Shown: piece by piece, positions 23,960-34,975 of the stretch
Numbering within the stretch: position 1 is the first letter of the stretch
Layout: each line of letters starts with the position of its first letter
NCBI GenBank assembly: GCA_018881555.1
Contig: JACAXG010000050.1
Span: 1,922,001-1,986,000, forward strand
Reading direction: 5' to 3'
Length of the DNA stretch: 64,000 nt
Origin: Amblyornis subalaris
Lineage: Eukaryota; Chordata; Aves; Passeriformes; Ptilonorhynchidae
Made by a program: the position numbers and the translations under genes
Notes under the pieces: generated by a model
What the model was told of the DNA's origin: nothing
What the model saw: the letters and a program-made list of their open reading frames with translations, nothing else
Databases searched by the model: none

Positions 23960-25220
23960 CAAGGAAATATTTGTTTAGGGGAGGGGCAGGAGGTGAACTG
24001 ACTTTCCTAAAACTTTTAGTTTTTTTATTTCCTTCCACCTGTCATGTCCATGTAGTTCCTCTAATAGTTTAAAAATAAAGGATGCAATCTGTATTTCAGA
24101 TATTTCACATGAANAATTTTCTCTTATCGCAGACCAGCCACTACTGTCGTTGAGTAACTAACAAACTACAGGAATTGCTCCAGCTCCCAGCTGGAGGAAG
24201 CATTAGGTTTATAAATACATTTTAACACTTTAAACTCAACCGCACTACAGTCTCTCTTTTGCACCAAGACATTGAAAAGAGGTAGTATGTTCTTCTGTAT
24301 GTTGATAAAAGGGACCACGTTCCTCAAGAATTTCGATCTCTACTGTCACACAGTAGACTGGTTACTGTGAGTATTGCACTGGCACAGGAATCTCTTCGCC
24401 ATACTAACTCCTCTGCTTCTACAACTATGTGCTTTTGCTGGGATCCCAGGCGTGTCCCTGGGGACTTGACTCTGCATGGGGCCTGACAGAAGAAATGGAA
24501 GGAAAGTGGGGCTGCTCTCACACATTCCTCAGGAGCAGAGGCTGCTCTCACCTCCCCCGAAGGAATAGCCAGGTTGGCATTGCAGTGCCATCCCACTTTG
24601 TGAGCTGAGGATAGCAAAGGAAGAGGGGAAGAAATGCATAATTCACTGTTTTTTTTAGTTTTGTTAATGCCACGATAATATTGGCAACTCATAGTTTCAG
24701 TGCTGTCTNTCAGCTGAGGCAGGAGGCTGCCACTTTATTGATGCATGTCTGTCAAACAGCTGTCAGGCTCTTCCACTTGGGTAGTCCATAATGGTTTATT
24801 AGGAGATGATTTCTCATGGATATCCTAGACCTGACAGCTGGCAGCAAACAAACTTTGCTGTTAATCCTGAAAGAAAGAGCCATGACTTTCAGCTGTATAG
24901 ACTAAAACTGGTAATTTTTGTGTTACTGTAAAAATTCTTGGAATAAACAGCTCCATGTAGCTGTATCGGTAGTGGCCAAGAAACAGCTTTTTCCTGAACT
25001 GTGGTCCAGGAAGGCATCAAGAGTAATACTAGCCATCATATTTGGATGAATAAAGAACTCCTGTTATTACTTAAGCATGAGAAGGAAATACATAAGAGAT
25101 GGAAGCAGGGTTAGGCCACTTGGAATGAATATAGGGAGGTTGTCATTGCAAGTAGAAATGAAACAAGGAAGGCCAAGACCCATCTGGAATGCAGAAACAA
25201 ATGCAGTAACCAACTTGTAA
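23960..25220. other. Non-coding stretch between CR1 copies
   Basis: Nothing recognisable. A 122-codon minus-strand open frame (24324-24692) has no family resemblance. The composition is mixed, with a slightly GC-richer patch at about 24440-24600. Confidence 0.55.
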
Positions 25221-25222
25221 CT

Positions 25223-25302
25223 AATCACAGAACCAGAGAATAGGTAAGGTTGGAAGAGATAAAAGTGGGGCCCTCTGGTCTAACTTCCCTGCTCAAGCAC
25301 TT
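25223..25302 (-). mobile_element. Short CR1 3' tail, minus sense
   Basis: On the plus strand it reads AATCACAGAACCAGAGAAT, then GGTAAGGTTGGAAGAGAT, and ends in CCTGCTCAAGCA. That is the reverse complement of the last 80 or so bases of a CR1 3' UTR, ending in decayed ATTCTGTG-type units. Only the terminal fragment is present, as for a severely 5'-truncated insertion. Confidence 0.8.
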
Positions 25303-25639
25303 TTCATATACAGCTTACTTAGTTAAGGTACTAACATTCTGCCTTAAATTTTCTTACCAACTTCCAGGATCTTTAAATTACATTTTCTCTTCTCTCCTAC
25401 CCCACTAGTATCTGAAAAACCAATATAATCCAAAAGTTACCAACCGTTTCAACAGAGCTATGAAATGTGAGGCCTTGTACAAATCTATGTAAGAGTGGTT
25501 TAAATTAGCTGGCAACTGTTTCAGTTGCTGGGAGCTAATACTGTTAATTCCATGAAAAAAAAATCATTGTTTAAGTATGAATAAGCTATCCAAGAAAGTC
25601 TGTAATTCTCTGTCATTTTTGATGGGTTATGGCCAAAAC

Positions 25640-26300
25640 AAATGTACCTCTCCTCACAAAACTTTCCTAGTTCTGCTGACAATACCACTTCTCTTTCTAT
25701 TACTCCAGCCCACATTTGGGGGTTGTGTTTGATTTCTTCCCCCTTAGCCACATCCAAACCATTTCCAAGTCTTGATACTAATCTCTTCAGCGTCTTCAAA
25801 ATTCACCTTTTCATCTCCATCCTTAGAGTCCTTAGCAATCCTTTACTTCATCTCTAACGCACATTACCATTTTCANTACTGCAGCCTCCATTCTTCCTTT
25901 CTAACTTCCTGTGTGCACAAAGACACAAATCAAAGTGCTGCCAACTAAACATGTGTTTCTTGCCCGAAAATTTGATCACCTCTTTTCCTTCCTCCCCTCC
26001 CCTGCCACCTTTTTTTGCTTCACCATTAGCTTTCCTTCAGAATCAAAACACATCAGCATCCTTCAAACTCTATATAATTCTGTGTCCTTTTAATTTATCT
26101 TGTAAANCTTTAACTTCTTGCCTCCCTCCACACCCTCCCCTTTCCTCCCAGACCTCCTGCCTACCAGGTTTTTGGAGTTTCCTTGTCTTTTGCCCCATAT
26201 CACCTCTTCTGTCCAAATTTCCCCAAAANCTCTGCTTTACCTGAATGTGGCAGATGCACTTTCGACATGCTGCTTTAAAAACACACTGATTTTTAAGCTG
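25640..26300 (+). mobile_element. Ancient L3/L2-like LINE relic, plus sense
   Basis: This block is strongly pyrimidine-rich on the plus strand. In order it resembles the 3' half of ORF2 of the old amniote L3/L2-group LINEs, as I remember their wording. CATTTGGGGGTTGTGTTTGA is a block equivalent to 'LGV.FDSS'. It is followed by CTTCAAAATTCACC, TTTTCATCTCCATCC and ACTGCAGCCTCC, then by GTGCTGCCAACTAAAC and CTTGCCCGAAAATTTGATCA, and later by GCTTCACCATTAGC. Spacing is compressed in places and stops, indels and Ns (25876, 26107, 26229) break any frame. The composition differs sharply from the flanks. The LINE group is inferred from remembered consensus wording; which family is uncertain. Confidence 0.62.
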
Positions 26301-26309
26301 CCTTAGCAG

Positions 26310-29300
26310 TTTTCCAAGCTGTCATCCTCATGTTCTCAGGCAATGCCAGGCATACAGCTGGTACTCATGCAAACACTTCGCAGCAGNGACCCGGGCACAA
26401 CACTGAAAACTGATTAAATAATATGCTAGGGGTTGCAGCAAACACAGCTATCCTCAAAATCCTGTTGAATGTGTGAAGCAAGCAAGTTGGAAGAAATATA
26501 TAGAAAGAAAAGTACTTAATCTCCATTGAGTTATGGAAGTCTGGCTTCTATTTCTAAGAACAATTGCTGTTTATTTTTTTTAAAGAATATCAATGTCATC
26601 TCTANCTCCACTGCATTCTACCTACCTCTAGCAAAAATATGGAGTACCACAGAAACTAATTTCCCTTGCATGTCCTAACCACACTTCTTCAGGTATGTGT
26701 TCCACTTTACACCCTGGCAAAATCTATGATAAAGCTCTGCCTCTAGGAAGCTAGTCTGGGTTTACAGCATCGTAGGTGTTAACACAAGCTGACCCACACT
26801 CTTATGAGAATGGAACCATATGTCTATGCCTCAAAGCATCTACCCGACACTTTATTTAACAATTAACACTAATCTGCAGCAAGTCCAACTCAGACGTTGC
26901 CCGTTTACAACAATACAAGCATGAACATATCCTTGTGTGTAGATACGCAGGCTTCAGCCTCTCTGCCAGACTTGTGTGAGGCTGCTACTTTTGTCTGTGA
27001 GTAATCACTAGGAGTCAGCCCTGTACCAGACTAATATTTCTCTCTACCTTCCAATGGAATTAGAGTAAGAACTTCAGCCACTGTAGGACAGAAAGATACA
27101 CTATTTTTTTTTTCATTTTTCTTATTTTTAAGATATTTAGGGTCTCAAAGTGTCAAAAATTGGTATTTTCTAAACGATCTATCAATCTCCTAACTATTAG
27201 TGGATACTTCAACAAACTCACTGAAGTGCCACCTTTAGATGAACAAGCTTAAGGTACCTTAGAGACCTTGAAAATCTGAACACACATGCCAGTATCACAT
27301 CACTGCCATCCTTTTCTCAAGATGGCTTTTCAAATCCTGTTAAGCTATATGATTTAATATCAAAGAGCTGTCCCCTTCTAAGACCTGCAGAAGGTACCAT
27401 CCTTTATTCAAACAAACATAAGATTTCATGGTAGTCCTTTTGCCTCTGACTGCGGCAAGAGATGAGTTAAACACTGGTCGTATTGCCAAAGGGGAGAAAT
27501 TGCATCAATCCTCCAAGANTTCATACCTCAGGAGCTTTCGAATATTTCCTCTTTTAAGCATGAGGCAGCTGTTTCTCCTGGGAAGGTTTCTGGAAGACAT
27601 CTGAGATGAATGCAGGAGGCTGGAATGTAGGATGGATGAAGGAATGCCAGGACAGGACTTCCACCNGCAGGCAATATTCCCAGCTCTCCATGTAACTGCT
27701 TTCAGAGCCCTGCCAGCTGCTCAGCTTCAGCCTTTCTGCACTCCCACCCACCCCAGCAAATTGCGAAAACAGCTAATCCTGCTGTCAAGGGGCACAGCTC
27801 TCCAGTGCACCTCTCTCCAGAGGCTATGGGCAAATGGAGAGGGTGGAAGGAGGCCAGCCTCGGCAAGGGTCCCACTCTGACACATCCTCACATGGTCAGC
27901 ACTGCAGCCACCCGGGGTTTCTATTAGGAACCGCACAGCGGGGATTTTTCAATGAACTCGAGATACCCGGTTCAGAAGGTTCAGGCATAGAGTTTATGTG
28001 CAGGGACGTATAAACTGTACATGAAACACAGCTATGCTGGTAAAAAGCCATAGCACACACTCTTGGGTGCATTAGATTTGGGATTCTTTTAAAACATATC
28101 TAGAATGACTTAGAAAAATAAAAGNCACAACTAGTGAATTGGGATTAAAATACAGCGTTCTATTATAGTAGCATGCCTCATGCTCTGAGTGGATACTGCT
28201 GGCAAAGAGGACTGTAAAAGGGAAGTATATGTTTTATGACATACTGAGGTATGTAGCTGTGGGTTATTTAATTCAGGGGGGNAAAAACTATGAAAAGATA
28301 TGACTATTTGTCTGGAAAATGCAGTATTTAAAATGACGGGAACAATTGCTTATCAACTTGCGTCCTGAAAGGCGACTCAAACATTTGCTGCCCAGTTCCA
28401 TAGCAAGGAGCTGGCTGTGCTGTGCAGCAGCTTCACTGGGAAGGCAGCTGCTAGATCTGATCTGACCTGTTCCCTCTGATGCACCGCTAGAGGGAATGGC
28501 ATGGAGGGAGAGGCAGGTTGTTCAAACACATCCTGGTGCTGTATCAATAATAAAAAACCCTAAGNTGATTTTTCACCTTTTTTTTTTCCCCCCTTTTTTT
28601 TGTTTTAGTACANGTGGGGGGAAAAAAACGAAATCTCTCCCAGCTTCTTATGATCTCTTTGCTAGTTTATTTTTAAGCATTACATGGTGATAACAACAGG
28701 GGGTTATTTATGTGGCACTCTCATAGTCTAGGGTGATCCAAAGAACAGGTCTCCTCCCTTATCCCCTTTCCACACCAAGGAGAAAAAGCTTTCACCAGAG
28801 GGACTTGATCTCAAGTGCTCCCAAACACATATCCTAGAATTGAATGTTTAGGGCAGATTTGGGTTGGTAAAACTCTGTCATTCTAGCCAGTTTGACTTTT
28901 TTGCCCGCACNTTCTTCCACATCTGAACTGATGGATCGTGCTGGCAGAGAATTTGGATGAACCTCCAAAGAGCCCACTGGAGGCACGGAGATGAGAATAT
29001 GTGTACAAAAATGACTTAATAAGAAATTGCCTCATTGTCTCATGTAACACATAAAGAAATTCCTCCTGCAGCTTTAATGATGGAGTGGGAAGCTAAACCC
29101 CATAGGAGTTCCTCCTTCTATTTACCAGAAAGGCAAGATATGGGCTCCAGTGATGAAGTGTTCCATTAATATTAGAGCTAGAGGAAATAAAGTGACTTAA
29201 TTGTAAACTAACGACCTCATCCTAATAACCAAATTCTAAACAGAAAAGGCAAGAAAAAANCCCTACTTTCAGCCATGCTGCCAACTCATAAATTAAGCAA

Positions 29301-32300
29301 ATGACATTGGCATATAATTACACTAATTAGTACTGATGCCAAGCAAAGACTATTTATGGATATGCATTCACCCCTTTTCTAACCCTAGAGCCTAAATCTG
29401 AAGTAGTAGCTCAATCAGCACACTTTGGAAACTCAGTGTTATTGTTTATGCCATTGTGGATCTAATTTAACCAATACCATATTCTCATTAAATGCAAGGT
29501 CTGTTAAAGATGTTTTTTTCACAAGCCCTACAAATGAACTCTCTTTGATTCATCTCATTACGTTACGGCTCTAGGCTTAACTATGCATCATTAACAGAAA
29601 CAATACACAAGTTAAGTATAAGGCTCCATAGATCACCTTAAAATGACACAGTCACACATGATTATGGTCATAAGTAATTGGAATGATAAAAGCTGGCATC
29701 CACAGTGATTGTCAGATGCTCGCTGGCTCTTTCACAACAAAAAAGGATACCTCAGTACCTGGCNCCCTTCATAGTGCCACAAGGAAAGGTAACAGAGATG
29801 GGTTGCATTATCCCATTAGTATAGATGCTATGCTACATAGGTTGGATTTTTTTTGTTTCCTGCTACCACTAAAAAATTCTGAGGAGGCCATAACTTTNTC
29901 TAAATTTACAGCTTTTCATGTTCCAGTCACAAAGAAAGGACTGTAGCACTATGGTGGAGTAGGTTTTAAGTGGTCCACACATGGTAGCTCTATAATAATG
30001 TCCTGAAGAGATCAGCAAGCTCTGTATCTTGAACTCCTAGAAGCAAGCATTGACTAATTTCTTCTCTTAGTTCTCCTAATTAATACCAAGATGCAAATTA
30101 TATACATGAAGTGTAGCAGCCTTATTTAGCTTTGTGGGCTGCCTCNCAATCTTTTCTTTATTTTAGGTATGACTGTACATTTGCCATACTTACTACTGCT
30201 CTCCCTTAGTCTGCATGCTGTTCAAGGGCAGAGAATCACACATGACACACAAAGGCCTGTCTGGTTTACATCTCAAATAACCATGTGTAGAAAATTTTTC
30301 ATTCATTTTATTACGGTGTTAAGAGACACTACTAAAACTTGCACTGCCTTGCCAGCATCCATTCACTTAACTACACACTTCGTTGCAAACCTTCAGCAAC
30401 TTCATTGACTTTATCAGGTTTGGATTTTTCTTTTATGCTTTGTTTTGGTTCAGCTTTTTATCTTCTTATTCTTTTCCTAAAACTGGCCAACAAGGTTGAT
30501 TGTCATCCAATTGTTTACTGGAAACATATACATGGATATAGAGAGAGCGCACGTAGAAAACAGCAGAAAATGTTTCCTGGTCTAAATTATCTTCTTGATA
30601 TTTCTGCTGACCATTTCCATGTAGAGTTCTTCACTGATTATAATTGCTAGAAAATTGCATGTTTTTGCTTGTCCCTTTGGACAAATGGGCTGAAATTAGT
30701 GGCTGCACAGATCTGCAGCTGACTCATTACAACATAAAGCAGCCGACTGTGGGACTTGGGGTTTTTTTGGATCTGTTATTTTAGGATGGAAATTGCTGAG
30801 TTGGCAGCCAGTCTGACCATATAAATCAACAGCAACTGCATACTTTTAAAATGACATGGTGCATAATCAATTTAATATGTGAGGTTTGAGGAAAAATAGC
30901 TTTATTGGGGAAGTACTGATAATAAAAATTCAACTTATGGTACCTCTCAGGTCGCTAAGGGCAAAGCCATAGGCCAGTATTTATAACAGACAACTGAGTC
31001 GTTCTTAATCAGCCAGCCTTTCTTTGGATTGCTTCTGAATGAACAATAGNACGTAAAAGATTTAAATAAGTGACAGAAAGAGACCACTGGTATCTAATGG
31101 AGTTATTGCTGTCATCATCCCTTGATGAGAAAATATTATCAGAGTGCAAAACTAGCACAGATAGTCCTGCTGTGACTCTTTCTTGAAGATCTTTCCTCCT
31201 CTTTGCAACAGAAAGTCATGAACACCCCCACAGCATCATCCCCTAAGTCTTTTGGTTCCAAGGCTGCTTTTTGATTAATGCCTTTAAGAGAAGCAGAAGG
31301 CCTGGAGGGAACATACATAATTCCACTCTCCCTATGGTGGAGTGGCATGAACTGCAACTTCTCTTTCTGAAGTAATCCCAAGAGGAGCATGGAGTCAAGA
31401 TGTCATATCACACTAAGGAGTAGCAATTGTCAAGTCAAGTCTTGGGACAAGTTCACAACATTTTATGTGAGGGGAAAAGCTCGAGCCTCACATTCACACA
31501 GGTTACTCCAGGGCAGAACTGACATAAATCTTCTTAGGGGGCTCCCTTCTGGGCGGTGGAGTAGGGGATGGTTTGAACCAATGCACTGAAAGATAGTGCA
31601 GAATTTTGTCAGTTACGGATGCTAAGACACTTTCTGAGGATGAGAATTTTCAGATGGAAAGGTATAAAAATAAGGGAACCAAGCTGGGGGACTGCAGGAT
31701 GTGCAGGCCCACAGCCTTGTCACTGTGATTAACTGCAATGGCTCACCTTCAGTAGGGCTCATGTAGCTCTCTCTGTCTTGATATCAGGTCCTGTATTTAA
31801 TAACTGACTAATGGAATTGCTTATCCTCNTGTTGCAAGTAGAAAAGCAAAAATCTGCTCACATGTAAATGGAACATATGGTTTCTATTAAGTTATTTCAT
31901 AGATCTTGAGAAACATGGCTGGAAAAATAAAACCAAAATATTATTTTTCAAGTATGATTGAAATCGGCAAGGTTGACTAAAATTTGCCAAAGAGCAGGGA
32001 ATTAACACAAAGTAAAATTTTTTGTTCAGTGAATTTTTTTTTTGAAAANAGAACTGATTTATTTAAAAGCACAAGGGATGAACCGTTTTCTTTTCTATTA
32101 ATTGAGCATTATGGAAAACATAGNAGCAGATATAAGACAAGACCAAACTGGCTTCTTATCTTGAAGAGACCAAGGTGGTATTCAGTGTTATCTTCCTTGG
32201 GTTTTGACATCAGAGGCATCAAAATTTAACAGATTAGATACAACCTATTTCTTGAATTCAAATATTGGAGTATAGAAACAAGGCAAAAATTCTGCACTCG

Positions 32301-34530
32301 TCAATGTATTTCTTTGAAATGCTGCAGAGATTCAGGGAAGGGAGAGAGGGAAGAAAAATCCAGGGAACAGAAAAAGTGTGCCTGAATTAGAAGGGACAAG
32401 ATAAAACTGACAGGTTTTGAATTTCAAAATATCTTCTGGAGTAATTCATTTATTTCTAACACTGATTTAACAGTACCAAATAAACATTTAAATACATTGA
32501 GGTGTTTTTTTGAGAGTCTTCTAGAAAAGCAAAAGATACTGGGAAAAACAAAAGAACAGGAATTCAACAACCCATTTTGCTTGAATAACTTCTTTTAAAC
32601 TACCATGGTCTACAAAAAAAATGAAAAATCCTCACTTTCAAGCAAATAAAAGTCCTCCTGAGAATCAGCTATTTGCTTTAATTCTTCAGAGAGCCTCATA
32701 AAAATGCATAAAGTATATTTTAATGAGGAAAAAAAGTTTATTTCTAAAATATAATTCCCAATTCACCATTCATTTTTAGTGTAGGTAATGGACATAAAAC
32801 AAATGAAATGTTTAGCAAATGGCTTCTAAAAATAAAGNGCTTGTGCACTATTTTCTTTTCTTTTTTTCTTTTTTTTTTGCATTAACAACATTATTCTCTT
32901 AACCAGAGGCAAAATAATTTTAATATAAGAGGCTTGCTTCATACTCTAAATGCAAAGGAAGATTTAAGGGCAGATTTTCCAAATGCTGTGGGAATACAGC
33001 TCTGACTGATTAAAGCAAATGTATAGCTTTTAGCGTCTAGAATGGTTTGATGACATCTCCCCTGAATAGGATGCAATTATTGACAACCACCGATATCCAG
33101 GAAAACAACTGTCACCCCATACAGATTTTAAGTCTGTACAAAGAGCTACAACTTCTCTCATTTTTTTTCCAGCACTCAACAGTATTGGCTTTTAAAACCA
33201 TATTAGCATTTTATAGTAGTTGCTTTACAACTTCTGTTGCTACTAAGAATATGTACTATGAAAAACAATGATTTGGTAAAATGAATAAACTTTAAGAATC
33301 CAATGNAGGCATATCTTGTTCTTAGAACTGGTTTGATCTCAGTTATTTTAAATCAAAACATCAAAAGGACAAAATAAGCAGTACCTGTTGATCAACATTT
33401 GCTGACTCAATAAGGTGCAGTGGAAATTACTGCACGTTTGTCACAAACTTGACACTCCAGTTCAAGAAGCGTAATTAAACCTGTTATTTAAATTACATTT
33501 GCTCAGTGCATCAGCTCAGTTTCTGCCCACTCTACAGGATCAGACATGCATGTATATATGCAAGAAAGCAGCTGGCTCTTGCTCACCTAGGTGAACATTT
33601 TTCTCTAAGTTCAAAGGAGAAACTCAGGCAAATCATACTTGTTGTACCTGCTTTTAGATGAGATTTTCTCCCCTCTAAACTATTGTACTGATGATAGATG
33701 CAGAATTCTTATTTGCTACAGATGTAACTCAACATTCACAGATTTTTTCCAGAGCTTTCAATTGAGTTCTCAGGATTGTGGGATTCAGTAGGACAAGTTT
33801 TACAGTAAGTGAGCATATATATCCAAACCCTTGTACTCAGCCACAGGCATCTATTACAGAGGGAAGAATAGCAACTATCACATTGCATGAATACTTCTAG
33901 TGGAGCTTCTTGATTTTCATCCCTTTACAACTTCAATTACTTTTACTTCTAGACTCACATCATCTGTATTTCTTGTTCGTGGAGGATGAATTTTCCATAG
34001 GTCAAACATTTTGGAGAACTATGAAAATCTAAATGCTATTTTCATAATTATTACCATTTTTTAAAAGGAGATTTTATCCCCAAATACCTACTAAGAGAAG
34101 AAAAATATTTGGTTCAAAAATATTATTTAAGTAGAAATAAGATGCAACTTTCAGTTTTCTGGTGAAAATATAGTTTGTCTTGTCTAAATCTCGGATTTCA
34201 AACATACTTAGTGGTGCAACTTGCAGGCCAATCACATGGCAAAACATTTAGCAAAGCTGCACTGGTGAAAGCAGACTCAAGTAATAGGTCTCAGAAAGTN
34301 CTCAAGGGAAACAGCCTCTGACAGAAGCTCAGCATGGTGTGTTTGGATATCTTCTTCTCAAGGCTTTTACCACCCATACTAAGGACTGTGAATTTTCCAA
34401 TCCTTTTACTTGAAAAATGAATTTTAAAAGATGAGGTATGTATGCATGCACTTTAAAAGATGCGTTTGGCTGTCTGGACCAGTGATTTCAAGAGGGAAGA
34501 GGTGGGGGGAGAAGGAAGGGAAAGAAAAAG
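26310..34530. other. Non-coding stretch, no gene recognised
   Basis: This is A/T-rich intergenic-like sequence. There is a moderately GC-rich patch at about 27640-27980 and a CTCF-like partial match at 28484-28495 (two core mismatches, not called). A TATA-like TATAAAAA lies at 31663-31670. A 79-codon open frame with a hydrophobic start (30169-30408) and a possible conserved element (29150-29620) are treated separately. Poly-T tracts occur near 28578-28600 and 32855-32879. No named transposon is evident. Confidence 0.5.
29150..29620. promoter_or_regulatory. Candidate conserved non-coding element, homeobox-word rich
   Basis: The block contains ATAATTACACTAATTAG (two TAATTA-type homeodomain cores), GGATATGCATTCACC (octamer-like) and several ATTAA/TTAAT words, with few tandem repeats. 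The texture resembles deeply conserved developmental enhancers. This is an impression from composition and motif density; no alignment supports it yet. Confidence 0.25.
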
Positions 34531-34534
34531 TTTT

Positions 34535-34975
34535 CAGAGTCATAGAATTATACCATCTTTAAGGATGGAAAGAGCTTTAAGATCATTGAGTCCAACCGTC
34601 AGCCTAGCACCCTGTCCATCATTAAACCATGTCCACACGTTCTTTGAACACTTTCAGGGATGGTGGCTCAACTACTTNCGTAGGCAGTCTGTTCCAACAC
34701 TTGACAACCCTTTCCATGAATATTTTTTTCCTAACATCCCATCTAAACCTCCCCTAGCACAACTTCAGGCCATTTCCTCTCATCCTGTCACTTGTCACCT
34801 GGGAGAAGAGACCAATCCCCACCTGGCTACACCATCCCTTCAGGTGGTTGTAGAGAGGGGTGAAGTATTCCCTGAGCCTTCTTTTCTCCAGGTTAAATAT
34901 CCCCAGCACCCTCAACTGCTCCTCATAAGATTTGAGCTCCAGCTCCTTCACCAGCTTTGTTGTCCTTCCTCTTTC
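34535..34975 (-). mobile_element. CR1 LINE 3' fragment, minus sense
   Basis: It starts on the plus strand with AGAGTCATAGAATTATACC, a clear reverse-complemented CR1 tail. It continues through TTGAGTCCAACCGTCAGCC, GGGAGAAGAGACCAATCCC and the CTTTTCTCCAGGTTAAATA block. A minus-strand open segment (34754-35017) keeps the C-terminal ORF2 tail with NLEKRRLREYF and GLFSQVTSDRMRGNGLKL. The 5' break lies near 34975. Overlapping plus-strand frames are antisense by-products. The fragment is closely related in wording to the copy at 22526-23958. Confidence 0.9.

Noticed and set aside
28484..28495. CTCF-like CCGCTAGAGGGA
   Set aside because: The 12-base core has two mismatches, including loss of the critical GGC cytosine, and the following positions do not fit.
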